A stretch of 64,000 bases of DNA from Myotis daubentonii. Taxonomy: Eukaryota > Chordata > Mammalia > Chiroptera > Vespertilionidae. Each line of letters begins with the position of its first letter. Position 1 is the stretch's first letter. The stretch is from the NCBI RefSeq assembly GCF_963259705.1, contig NC_081840.1:112316074-112380073 (forward strand). Direction: 5' to 3'. A program made the position numbers and the translations under genes. Below are positions 32,683 to 43,816 of the stretch, in pieces. A model generated the notes under the pieces. That model made no database searches. It saw only the letters and a list, made by a program, of their open reading frames with translations, and had not been told where the DNA came from.

Positions 32683-32958
32683 CCCATTGTACGCCATAAG
32701 TGTTTGTAGACGCATGTGGCAGACCTTCCCCACATGCCAAGTGCATCTATAAAAAAAAAATGTTATCCCTACGTGGCAGCCCTGACAAACTTTAAAATTA
32801 TTTTTTGTGGGAATTTTCATCTGAAAACTTTCAAGAACACCTGAATTGTAATATATATATATATTTTATAATATTCATTGCAAATTGTTTTTTTTTTAAA
32901 TTAAATTCAGAATATCGTGACGGGTGGGGAGGGTTTTCGTTTTGGACGCGTGGCAGAT
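32683..32958. mobile_element. Possible piggyBac-like short element
   Basis: Old L1 sequence is interrupted exactly at TTAA (32679-32682) by CCCATTGTACGCCATAAGTG. It resumes at TGGCTAAAATATCAAAG, near 32961. TTAA targeting fits piggyBac, and short piggyBac elements are known in vesper bats. The right end lacks a clear TTAA or inverted copy of the left end. A GACGC..GTGGCAGA motif occurs near both ends. Confidence 0.45.
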
Positions 32959-33370
32959 AACTGGCTAAAATATCAAAGATTAAAGACAAATAGAGAATCT
33001 TAAAAGAATCTAGAGAAAAGCAGTTTGTTGCCTAATAGTTAGCTCTCATAGATTGTCAGCTGATTTCTCAACAGAACTTTGCAGTACTGAAGGGATTTGC
33101 CTGAAATATTCAAAGTAATGAAAACAAGGACCTACAACCAAGACTACTTTGCTCAGCAAAGTTATTTAAAATTGAAGGAGAAAGAAAAGAAAAAGTTAAA
33201 GCATTTACCACAATTAAGCCAGCATTAAAAGAAACAATAAAGGGATTTCTTTAAGAAAAAGGGGAAAAAAGAACACAAACATAAATAACAAATTGGCAGT
33301 ACTGCATACGTTTTAATAATGACTTTAAAAATAAATGGATTAAATTATCTAATCAAAAGACATAGAGTAG

Positions 33371-33510
33371 GCTCTGACCAGGTAGATCAGTTGGTTAGAT
33401 TTTCCTCTCTGAAATTAACCCAGTATGCCATAGTTGTGTTTGATCTCTAGTCAAGGCACATATAAGAATCAACCAATGAATGCATATATAAGTGGAACAA
33501 CAAATTGATG

Positions 33511-33542
<32 letters not shown>

Positions 33543-33633
33543 CTTCTCTTTCTTCCTCCTCTCCCCTCTCTTCCTAGTTCCCTCCCTTCCTCTTCCCCAT
33601 TCCTTTCCTATGTTTCCAAAATCAATAATAAAA
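33371..33633 (+). mobile_element. Old Ves-related SINE with long pyrimidine tract
   Basis: The flanks AAAAGACATAGAGTAG (33355-33370) and AAAAGATATAGAGTAG (33634-33649) differ by one base. The interior has AAGAATCAACCAATGAATGC and a CTTTCTCTTTCTC tract. Confidence 0.88.
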
Positions 33634-33831
33634 AAAAGATATAGAGTAGCCAGGATAAGACAACAAGATCCATACATATGCCATCTACAAGAGACCTATT
33701 CCAGATTGCAAGACACACACACACAGACTGGCAAAAAGGGATGGACAAGGATATTTCATGAAAATGGAAATAAAATGAAGTTGGGGTACCAATACTTATA
33801 TCAGACAAAGTAGACCTTAAAACAGGTTATA

Positions 33832-34046
33832 GCCCAGCCGGCATGGCTCAGTGGTTGAGCATCGACTAATGAACCAGGAGGTCATGGTTCGATTCCCAGT
33901 CAGGGCACATGCCCTGATTGTGGGCTTGACTCCCAGTGTGGGGCATGCAGGAGGCAGCTGATCAATGATTCTCTCTCATCATTGATGTTTCTCTCTCTCT
34001 CTCTCCCTCTCCTTTCCTCTCTGAAATCTATAAAACATTTTTTTTT
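33832..34046 (+). mobile_element. Ves SINE
   Basis: The head GCCCAGCCGGCATGGCTCAG, box B GGTTCGATTCCCAG, the ATCAATGATTCTCTCTCATC middle and a GAAATCTATAAAACATTTTT tail are present. Flanking duplication is weak. Confidence 0.88.
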
Positions 34047-34148
34047 AAATCAAAGGCTATAATAGGATATAAGAAGGACATTTCATAATGGTAAAGGGAT
34101 CCATTCAACAAGAGGATATAACCCTTGTAAACATTTATGCACCTAAAT

Positions 34149-34384
34149 CAGTGATGGTGAACCTTTTGAGCTCGGCGTGCCAGCATTTTGAAAAACCCTA
34201 ACTTAACTCTGGTGCCGTGTCACATATAGAAATTTTTTGATATTTGCAGCCATAGTAAAACAAAGATTTATATTTTTGATATTTATTTTACATATTTAAA
34301 TGCCATTTAACAAAGAAAAATCAACCAAAAAAAATGAGTTTGCGTGTCACCTCTGACACGCATGTCATAGGTTCGCCATCACTG
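34149..34384. mobile_element. Short non-autonomous hAT element
   Basis: This 236-bp element starts CAGTGATGGTGAACCTTTTG and ends ATAGGTTCGCCATCACTG. The 8-bp duplication ACCTAAAT is perfect at 34141-34148 and 34385-34392. No coding potential. Confidence 0.95.
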
Positions 34385-34670
34385 ACCTAAATATATAAAG
34401 CTAATGGAGACAGACATAAAAGGAGAAATTCACAGTAATACAGTCACAGTATGGGACTTTAACACCCCATTGACATCATTGGATAGATCGTTTATACAAA
34501 GTCAACAAGGAAATCATAGCCTTAAATGACACATTAGACCAGAAGGATTTAATTGATATTTTAAGAGCATTTTACCCCAAGTCAGCAGAATATACTTTTT
34601 TTTCAGTTACACAAAGTAACATTTTTCACGATATACCACGTTAGAACACAAAACTAGTCTCAATAAATTT

Positions 34671-34891
34671 TTTTTTTAAAATATATTTTATTGATTTTTT
34701 ACAGAGAGGAAGGGAGAGAGATAGAGAGCTAGAAACATCGATGAGAGAGAAACATCGATCAGCTGCCTCCTGCACATCTCCTACTGGGGATATGCCCGCA
34801 ACCCAGGTACATGGCCCTGACCGGAATCGAACCCGGGACCCTCCAGTCCGCAAGCCGACGCTCTATCCACTGAGCCAAACCGGTTTCGGCA
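34671..34891 (-). mobile_element. Young Ves SINE
   Basis: A perfect 15-bp duplication AGTCTCAATAAATTT is at 34656-34670 and 34892-34906. The sequence is close to the copies at 21625 and 43117. Confidence 0.95.
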
Positions 34892-35316
34892 AGTCTCAAT
34901 AAATTTAAGAAGATTTGAATCATATCAAGTATTTTCCCTGACCACAATAATATAAAGTTAGAAATCAAATACATGGGGAAAAAAACCTGAAAAATACACA
35001 AACACATGGAGGTTAAATAAAATGCTACTAAATAATGAATGGGTTAACAATGAAATCAAGAGAGAAATCAAAAGATAATTTGAGACAAATGAAAATGAAA
35101 ATGCTACAACCAAAAATCTGTAGGAAACAGCGAAAGCAGTCCTAAAGGAAATGCATAGCAGTAAGGCCTACTTCAAGAAAAAAGAGTCTCAAACAAACAG
35201 TCTAACTTTACACCTAAAGGAAAAAGAAAAAAGAACAATAATGTTCAAAGTGAGTAGAAAGGAAATAATAAAGATTAGAGTAGAAATAAACATAATAGAA
35301 TCTAAAATAAAACTAA

Positions 35317-35539
35317 GCCCTGGCTAGTGTGGCTCAGTTGGTGGGAGTGTTATCCCATACACCGAAAGGTTGTGGGTTCAATTCCCAGTCAAGGCACATA
35401 CCTAGGTTGTAGGTTTGATCTTTGGTTGGGGTGCATATGATCAGCAACCAGTTGATGGCTTTCTCTCTCTCTCTCCTCTCCCCCTCTCTCTCCCTCTCTC
35501 TCCTCCCTCCCCTCCCCCTTCCTCTCCCCTATCACCCTC

Positions 35540-35619
<80 letters not shown>

Positions 35620-35621
35620 TT

Positions 35622-35668
<47 letters not shown>

Positions 35669-35672
35669 AAAA
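35317..35672 (+). mobile_element. Ves-related SINE with (TTTC)n expansion
   Basis: The head GCCCTGGCTAGTGTGGCTCA and GGTTCAATTCCCAG are followed by GATCAGCAACCAGTTGATGG and a pyrimidine tract that has expanded into a microsatellite. Confidence 0.85.
35539..35668. repeat. (TTTC)n microsatellite
   Basis: About 32 tandem TTTC units with one extra-T interruption near 35620. The lysine/glutamate- and phenylalanine/serine-rich frames over it are by-products. Confidence 0.95.
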
Positions 35673-36593
35673 TTAAATGAAAATGATCTCGGGTGAAGGT
35701 TGAAAAAATATACATAAAGTGAAACTGAGAACGGGTTCTTTTCGAGATAAACAAGATTGATAAACCCTTAACCAGATACATCAAAAGAAAAAGAGAGAAG
35801 ACCCAAATAAATCAGAAATGAAAGGGGAGAAGTGACAATGACATGACAGAAGTACAAAGGATTATAAGAAAATACTATGAACAATTATATATGCCAAAAA
35901 TTTTGGACAATTTGGAAGAAATAAATTTCTAGAAACATAGTTTTCCAAGATTGAATCCAGAAGAATCAGAAGAATCTGAACACATTAGTTACTACTAATG
36001 TATTCAAATCAGTAATCAAAAAATTCCAACAAACAAAAGTTTTGGAATGGATGGCTTCACAGAATTTCACCAAACATTCAAAGAAGAATTAACACCAATC
36101 TTCCTCAAGTGATCAAAAAAAATTCAAGAGGAGGGAAGACTCTCAAGCTTAGTTCATGAGGCCAGCATTACCCTGATTCCAAAATCAGACAAAGACATTA
36201 CAAAAAAAAAAAATTATAGGCCAATATCTGATGAACATAGATGCAAAAATTCTCAATAAAATATTCCCAAACTGAAGTCAGCTATACTTTAAAAATATTA
36301 TACATCACGATCAAGTGGGATTTATTCCTGGCGGGCAAAATCAGTTCAATATCTGCAAACCAGTTAACATGATACACCTTATAACAAATTGAAGGATAAA
36401 AATCATATCATATCAATAGATGGAAACAAAGCATTCAATAAAATCCATCATTTATGAAAAAAAGAAATTCTCAGCAAAGTGGGAGTAGAAGGGACATATC
36501 TCAACATTATAAAGGCAATATATCACAAACCGACAGGTTACATTATTCTCATTAAGATCAAGAATAAGACAAGGATGTCCACTATCACCACTA

Positions 36594-36808
36594 TTAAAAA
36601 ATATATATATATTTTTATTGATTTCAGATAGGAAAGGAGAGGGAGAAATAGAAACATCAATGATGAGAGAGGAGTCAGTAATCGGCTGCCTCCTGCATGC
36701 CCCATACGGGATTGAGCCCACAACCTGGGCATGTGCCCTAACCGGGAATGAAACTGTGACCTACTGGTTCATAAGTCAATGCTCAACCACAGAGCCATGC
36801 TGGCCCAG
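36594..36808 (-). mobile_element. Ves-related SINE
   Basis: It lies within the RT region of the sense L1. The flanks CCACTATCACCACTA (36579-36593) and CCACTTTAACCACTT (36809-36823) are imperfect copies of the L1 target. Confidence 0.85.
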
Positions 36809-38986
36809 CCACTTTAACCACTTTTATTCAACATAATACTGGACGTCCTAGTCATAGCAGTCAGATAATAAAAATAAAATGCATTTAAACTGGAAAGGAA
36901 GATGTAAAACTATCACTTTTTGCAGATGACATGATACTATAATACATAGAGGACCCATCAATAAACAATTATAAGTGATAAATGAATTTAGTGTAATGTA
37001 GTAGGATAAAATAATTAATATTCAGAATTTGGGTGTATGTGTATATATCAGTAATGACCTCTCAGAGAAATTAAGAAAACAATTTCATTTATAATTGCAT
37101 CAAAAAACACGAAAAAATTTAACCAAGGTGGTAAAAAAGTGTACTCTGAAAATTATAAAATGTTGAAGAAAGAAATTGACAGTATTATAGATAAATGGAA
37201 GCATATTGTGCGAATTGTTAGGAAGAATGAACATTGTTAAAATGTCCATACTACCCAAAGAATTTTATAGATTTTATTCAATTCCTATCAAAAAACCCAC
37301 CCAGCATTTTTTTCACATAAATAGAGCAAATAATCCTGAAATTTAAGTGGTACCACCGAAGTCCCCAGACAGCCACAGCAATCTGAGAAAGAAGAACAAA
37401 ATTGGAGGTGCCATGCTACCTGATATCAAACTATACTACAAGATGATGTTATTAAAATGGTATGGTACTGGCGTAAAAATGGACACGCAGATCGATGGGA
37501 CAGAATAAAGAGACCAGAAATAAACCCACACTTATGTGGTTAATAAATATATGACAAAGGAGGCAAGAACATACAATTGTGTAAACACAGTCCATTAGAT
37601 AAATTGTATTGGGAAAACTGGACAGGTACATGCAAAAGAATGAAACTGAATCACCGTACAACATACACCAAACTTAAAATGAATTAGAGACTTAAATGTA
37701 AGACTTGAAATCATAGAACTCCTAGAAGAAAACATAGGCAGTACACTTTTTGACATTTCTCTTGGTAATATTTTTTTTTGAGATGTGTCTCCTTGGGCAA
37801 GGGAAACAAGAGAAAATAAACTAATGGGGCCACATCAGACTAAAGAGTTTTTGCACATCGAAGGAAATCATGAACAAAATGAAAATACAGCCTACTGAAT
37901 GGGAGATTATATTCACCAATGATACATCTGAATGTCCAAAATATATAAGGATCTCATGCAACTGAACACCAAAAAACAAACAATCCAGTGAAAAATGGGT
38001 AGAGGACCTAAATAGACATTTTTTATCTTTTTTTTTTGAATAGACATTTTTTAAAATGAGACATACAGATGGTCAATAAACATGAAAAGATGCTCAACAT
38101 CACTAATCATCAGAGCAATGCACATTATAATCACAATGATGTATTACCTCGCACCTATAAGAATAGCTTTTATCAACAAAGCAACAAAGAACAAGAGTTG
38201 GCAAAGATGTGGAGAAAACGGTACATCAAGCATTGTTAGTAGGATTGCAAATTGGTGCAGCCACAATGAAAGCAGTATGGAGGTTCCTCAAAAAATTAAG
38301 AATAGACTCAACATATGACCCAGCAATTCCACTTTTGGGTATTTATCTGATGAAATCCAAAACACTAATTTGAAAAGATATATGCACTCCCATGTTCATT
38401 GTAGCATTATTTACAATAACCAAGATATGGAAGCAACCTAAGTGTCCATCAGTAGATGACTAGATAAATAAGAGGTGGTACATATATACAATGGAATATT
38501 ATTACTTAGTCATAAAAAGAATGAAATCTTACCTTTTGTGCTTGACCACATGGATGGACCTAGAAGGTATTATGCTTAGTGAAATAAGTCAGTGAGAAAC
38601 ACAAATACTATGTGATTTCACTTATATGTTGAATCTAAAAAATGAAATGAACACACAAAACAGAAACAGACTCATAGACACAGAGAACAAAATGATGGTT
38701 GCCAGATGGAATTGGGATTGGTGGCTGGGTGAAACAGGTGAAGGAATTAAGAAGTACAAATTGGTAGTTAAAATATAATCACGGGTATGTCAAGTATGGC
38801 ATAGGGAATATGGTTAATAATATTGTAATAGCTATGTATGGTGGTTGGTGGGTACTAGACTTATTAGGGGGATCACTATAAATTATATAAATGTCTAATC
38901 ACTATGCTGTATACCTGAAACTAATATAAAGCAATATTGAACATCAACTGGAGTTGAAATATTACAAAAAAGAAAATTTTGTCTTT

Positions 38987-39900
38987 CTCTTTCAACAGTC
39001 TTGATTTGTCTAGGTTTGGATCTCGATTCCCCTTCCACCACCTGGAATTTTTTGAGTTTCTTTGATGAACAGAATATTATTCACCAAATTTGGGGAGTTC
39101 TTTGTCATTATTTTTTTAAATATTCTTTCTGCACTTTTTTCTCTTTTTGTTTTGAACTTGCATTGTCCATATCTTGGTACTCTACATTATGCTAGTGTTG
39201 TTGTCTGTATAATGGTGTCCCACAGAACTCTGAGACTCTGTTCAGTTTTCTTCATTTCTCTTTTTGTTTCTTAGTCTATTCTCAGTTGACCTGTTTTCAA
39301 GTTCACTGATTCATTCTTCTTGTCCGTTCAGATCTGATATTGACCTCTAGTTTTTTTTTAAATTTAAATTTTTATAATTAAACTATGTTTTTCAACTTTA
39401 AGATTCCTTTTTGACATTTATGGTAAGTTCTGTGGATTTACTGATAGTCCATTTGATGAGATATTATTCTCATATTTTCCTTTAGTTCTTTTAAACATAG
39501 TTTCCTTTAGTTTTTTGGACATATTTAAAACTGTTGTCTAATAGTAATGCCTGAGATTCCTCAGGGACAGTTACTATTGATATATATGTATGTTTTTTTG
39601 TATGTGCTATGCCTTTTTGTTTCTTTGCATGCCCTCATATTTTTTTTTGAAATTTTGACATTTGAAATAATCATGTGGCAGCTCTAGATATGAAATTCTC
39701 CCCATCCCAGGATTTGTGGTTGTTGTTTTTGTTCCTGCTGTTTGTTTCTTGACTTTTCTGAGCTAACTTCGTGAGGTCTGTATTCTTTTTCAAGTATGGG
39801 CATTGAAGTATATCTGCTTGGTTACCTAATGATTAAAAAGAGATTTCCTTAAATGCTTGGAAATAGTAAGTTTGACATGGCTTTCACAATCAGATAGGCA
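38987..39900 (-). mobile_element. Last part of the ancient antisense L1 (ORF1 and 5' side)
   Basis: CCAAATTTGGGGAGTTCTTT, AAATATTCTTTCTGCAC and GTGTCCCACAGAACTCTGAG are antisense L1 ORF1 landmarks. They follow on from the ORF1 fragment at 31690-31820, so the sense L1 was inserted into this ORF1. The far end grades into unrecognised intron around 39900. Confidence 0.7.
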
Positions 39901-40812
39901 TTTTATAATTTTGCCTTCACCTTTACTTTCTGCTTGTGCAGACCATTAAGATTAACCAGAAGTGAGAGCTTAGTACCTCTTCTGCTATTTGCAGAGCTGG
40001 CATGTAGCCCTGGGCATGTGCACAGCTTTATGTATGTGCATGGTCATCTAGATTCTCAGCAATATATTGGAGCTTTTCAAAGACTGGGTGGAGATTCGCA
40101 GAGTTTTCCTTAAAGTTTTTGGTTAGTCTATTTTTTGCGCCAACATTTAATCCACTGCTTCAGACAATAACATATTAAAAATTTACCTATAATTCTTTTC
40201 TAAAAATGCCCCTGGGGGAAAGATTTTCACACTTGGTTTACTTTCGGTCAGGTCAAATGAGGACAATTTTGAATATGGGTTCTTCCAGACAGTTCTGATA
40301 ATGATATTTCTTATGGAACCAGGCTCTCTTTGGAGACTGCCAGGCTTCGGTGTTGACCAGGATTGTAAGCTGTTGGTTTTGAAGGCTACCATAGATCTGG
40401 CAAGCAGCAGGTTGAATAGGACAAGTTAAAAGGCCGCAAAGCTTACCAGTTTTACTGAGATTCAGCCGTTTCTCTTATATAAACACTTCCTGGATTGCTG
40501 TAAACCTGTTAATTTCCAGAGTTCTAAAATGTTGATTTTTGACAAATTTGCTAAGTATTCTAATTGGTTTATGAAGGAGAGAATTTTCAGAGGTTATAAC
40601 TTTGCCATGTTCTTGCCTTCACCCCTCTGCTTTGAATTCAACATCCAAAACATTATTTTATTTTATAGTACTTAAATATTGAGCTTATCACCTTTGTTTT
40701 AAAAATGAAGCAAAGCTGAAACATTTTAGTAATTAATGTTTGCTTTTTTCCCAGTTAAATGATAACCATAGATCATATTCATTATAAAACCATGCTTCTT
40801 TGTTTCCAACAG
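39901..40812. other. Intron upstream of MYO9A exon at 40813
   Basis: No recognisable young repeat. It may include the 5' end of the ancient L1. The polypyrimidine tract and acceptor TTTCCAACAG end it. Confidence 0.5.
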
Positions 40813-40912
40813 GAACTATCATGTATTCTATTACCTCCTGGCAGGAGCAAGTGAAGAAGAGAGATTAGCATTCCATCTTAAACAACCAGAAGAATATCAT
40901 TATCTTAATCAG
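40813..40912 (+). CDS. MYO9A: MYO9A motor-domain exon (internal exon)
   Basis: This 100-nt exon lies after a TTTCCAACAG acceptor and before a GTAAGC donor. One base completes the arginine codon begun 32 kb upstream. It then encodes [20 protein letters not shown] and [13 protein letters not shown], ending in phase 0. [12 protein letters not shown] corresponds to the FHIFYQLLAG-type segment found in most myosin heads. The 32,269-nt intron before it is almost wholly filled by nested transposons, yet the coding frame continues cleanly across it. Confidence 0.96.
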
Positions 40913-41250
40913 GTAAGCATTAATGAAAAGCATTTTCAAATTTAGGGCATTATTAAATTTTAGCTCTTAGTAACAGTTTTCTTTTCTTTCTTTTTTTTTT
41001 TTTTAGTACTTTGTTTTCCAAATCTGGTAATGGATATTAATTAGTATTTCCAAACATGCAATCTAAAAATTTGTGTGATGTAGTTCTCAAATTTAAAAAT
41101 TATTACTCTCATGAGTTTTAAAAGAGTAGTTATATGTGTGCCTTTTGCATTTTTTGAGACTCTTTAAGAAAATAAAATATTTATAGGTATCTCCACGTTA
41201 GAAAAATGGTTTATTGTCTCAAAAGTAATTTACCTTTTACAGACCACCCA
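40913..41250. other. Intron, no feature seen
   Basis: AT-rich intron with a T17 run near 40988. No gene or repeat is recognised. Confidence 0.5.
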
Positions 41251-41271
41251 TGTTAAATGATACTAATGCTT

Positions 41272-41468
41272 CCCTGCCCAGGTTGATTAGTTGTTTAGAG
41301 CATCATCCCCATATGCCAAGCTTCCGGTTCCAGTTCGATCTTTGGTCAGGGTGCAAACTAGAAGCAACCAAGGAATTAAAAAATAAGTGGACCAACAAAT
41401 CGAGGTTTCTTTCTTTTCTTCCTTCTCTCTCTCGCAAGTCAATAAAATATATATATATTAGTATATAT
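41272..41468 (+). mobile_element. Old Ves-related SINE with long duplication
   Basis: A 21-bp duplication with one mismatch surrounds it (41251-41271 and 41469-41489; begins TGTTAAATGATAC). The head is CCCTGCCCAGGTTGATTAGT and the tail ends in CAAGTCAATAAAATATATAT. Confidence 0.92.
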
Positions 41469-41489
41469 TGTTAAATGATACCAATGCTT

Positions 41490-42436
41490 AATGCTTGACC
41501 TTTGCAAGGGATTACTTGAGATTTCATTTGCATATTTTGAGGTCTAATACATAACCCTCTCTGCATTATACTGTAATACTGCCTTAAGGTATTATTATTT
41601 TCATAATTTAGTGAATGATCCTGTTAAACACTCAATATGAAATCTATCAAAGGAGTGACTTAGGAAATTTCTATCTTCCTTGAAACTAACATCATACTCC
41701 CAAACTTCCATAATAAGTACTAATTATCAAAACTTTTCATTACATTGATTTCACTAAGTTTATTATTTCTCATATTAGCAAAAATTCTAGGACCAACATT
41801 AATAGAATTGGTATGATAGTACATCAATGTCCCCTTCTTATTATTTTAATTTTTTGAGGCAAAAATATCTATGGAAAGACATTCATTTATGGTAATTAAA
41901 AAATCCTTATGAAGTTTTTGTAAGCAAATTGACACTTTGATAATGGCTGAAAGATTGTAGTATGTATTTAGGGTTATGAAAGAAACATCTTAGACTTTGC
42001 TGAAGAAAAAGCCTGCTGTATAACGGGTATTTCTTAATTTTGAAGTGACATTGAAATAACTTCGAATTGATATATTGAGAACTATGAAATTATTAAAAAT
42101 ATCACTTCCTGATATAATACTAGGCACTTGTCATATATAGACTTAAGTAGTATTTTTTACAAAAAAACATTGATGGGGCTTCTGATTTTACCTCCTCCCC
42201 TGTTTAAACGATTTTCATTATATTTGGGTAATTAAATATATTTATTTTTAAAAAGTAGTAATTGCCCACAAATGAGCTGATAGTTGTTCATATTAGAGAA
42301 GTTTAGAGTTACTGTTCTTCCAGATTTTTTGTAATCGGTGGCCATGCCATATGTATTCTTGTCATTAGGTCAGTATTCATAAATATGAGACTCAGCAGTT
42401 AATAAAAATCTCAGAGTCACTGGACAATAGTAGGTA
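41490..42436. other. Unique intron
   Basis: About 950 bp of AT-rich intron between the SINE and a Helitron. Nothing is recognised. Confidence 0.5.
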
Positions 42437-42846
42437 TCAACACTAATAAAAGAGAAAAATGGTAATTAGACTGGATAGATTGGATGTCTTCTGGATGTCC
42501 TTCCAGACAAAGCTGCAGTGGCTGCGAGGGCTGAGGAGGGCCGGCAGCTGCGGCGGCTGGCAGTGGCAGCAGCAGCAGGGTGATGGTGGCGGCGCCTTCC
42601 CCTGATTGGCCTGGTTGCCCCCTGCAGAGGGAGGCCAGAGGGAGCAGCAGCGGTGAGGTGATGGGAGTGGTGCCTTCCCCTGATCAGCCTGGTCACCTCC
42701 TGCAGAGGGAGGCCAAACTGTGGGGAGTGGGCCTAAGCCATCAGTAGGATATCCCCTGAGGGCCCCTGGACTGTGAAGGGGGCAGGCCAGGCTGAGGGAC
42801 ACCCCTCCTCCCAGTGCATGAAAATTCCAGTGCACTGGGCCTCTAG
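42437..42846 (+). mobile_element. Non-autonomous Helitron
   Basis: It runs A|TCAACACTAATAAAAGAGAA to GTGCACTGGGCCTCTAG before T. The end hairpin is TGCATGAAAATTCCAGTGCA. The interior has two copies of a CCTGCAGAGGGAGGCCA module. It ends 177 nt before the 57-nt MYO9A exon. Confidence 0.9.
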
Positions 42847-43023
42847 TGGTTATAATAATATATGATCCCTCAGAATTGGAATGTTTACCTGGTTGTTTCT
42901 TGTTTTATGCTGTTATACAAAATAACTTTTTTTGGATAGCATCAGTGACATCTGAACACTATGAGATTATTAGAAAAGTGTAATAACTATTATTTCTACC
43001 TAACTAATCTGCCTTACTTTCAG

Positions 43024-43080
43024 ATAACAAAGAAACCCCTCAGACAGAGCTGGGATGATTATTGCTGTGATTCTGAGCCG
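43024..43080 (+). CDS. MYO9A: MYO9A 57-nt symmetric motor-domain exon
   Basis: This exon encodes ITKKPLRQSWDDYCCDSEP, 19 codons, after a TTACTTTCAG acceptor and before a GTCAGT donor. It begins and ends in phase 0, so skipping it would keep the frame. The residues match the insert I recall in MYO9A between YLNQ and the EGEDL segment; MYO9B has a shorter link there. The donor is weaker than the consensus because C replaces A at intron position 3. A Ves SINE begins 37 nt after the exon end. Alternative use of this exon is my inference. Confidence 0.93.
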
Positions 43081-43116
43081 GTCAGTACAAGTACCTAAAT
43101 ACTGTATGTTCCTCTT

Positions 43117-43337
43117 TTTTTAAAAAAATATATTTTATTGATTTTTTACAGAGAGGAAGGGAGAGAGAGAGAGAGTTAGAAACATCGATGAGAGAGAAAC
43201 ATCGATCAGCCGCCTCCTGCACATCTCCTACTGGGGATGTGCCCGCAACCCAGGTACATGCCCTTGACCGGAATCGAACCTGGGACCCTTCAGTCCGCAG
43301 GCTGGCGCTCTATCCACTGAGCCAAACCGGTTTCGGC
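43117..43337 (-). mobile_element. Young Ves SINE just past a MYO9A splice donor
   Basis: A perfect 15-bp duplication CTGTATGTTCCTCTT is at 43102-43116 and 43338-43352. The element begins 37 nt after the end of the 57-nt exon. It reads CAAACCGGTTTCGGC at its right end. Confidence 0.95.
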
Positions 43338-43352
43338 CTGTATGTTCCTCTT

Positions 43353-43816
43353 AAGGGGCCCTTATCTTGCTCATGTGCATCTATTTCATGACTTAGAAAG
43401 AAAATCAGCTGACATACAAACAATCTAGGAAAAACTTACTGTTAAATTTCTTTCAATTGATATATATGGTTTGTTGACTAAAAATCATTTAATTTACTTT
43501 TTTTAGATATTTTTCTGCTAACAGTTATATTTAGTATTTAATGTGACAAATAATAAATTGATTGCATTCCTGATTTCAGCATTGATGTGGATCCTTATGA
43601 ACTACAGGGGATTTCTCCTTAACATTTTTTTTCTCAAAAATTTTTAGTGGTTTACTCACATGAGTAGTATTTATTATTTATTTTTAAAAGTTATATCCTT
43701 CCTGTTTTATGTGTCAGTTAGCAGTCTACATCTGAATGCATGTGTAATTTTTCTGATTTTTTAATAGCAAGGGAGGCTATATTTATATTTTATGCTTTAT
43801 ATTATTTCATGTTTTA
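43353..43816. other. Unique intron
   Basis: AT-rich intron between the Ves SINE and the mariner. No feature is recognised. Confidence 0.5.

Larger units (their letters stand above)
31835..38971 (+). mobile_element. Old sense-strand L1, heavily interrupted
   Basis: This L1 is in the same orientation as MYO9A. ORF1-derived sequence lies at about 31900-33200, including TTTGAAGAAATAATTATGGG and TGATTTCTCAACAGAACTTT. ORF2-derived sequence runs from about 33650 to 38650, including TTTATTCCTGGCGGGCAAAA and TTTGCAGATGACATGATACT. The 3' end lies near 38971 (GTATACCTGAAACTAATATA). Flanks AAAAATTTTATCTTT (31820-31834) and GAAAATTTTGTCTTT (38972-38986) look like a decayed duplication. All frames are broken. 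It is older than the antisense L1s at 24 and 51 kb. Confidence 0.8.

Noticed and set aside
35389..35784. Frames rich in KERKKERK or FLSFFLSF
   Set aside because: Direct translation of a TTTC microsatellite.
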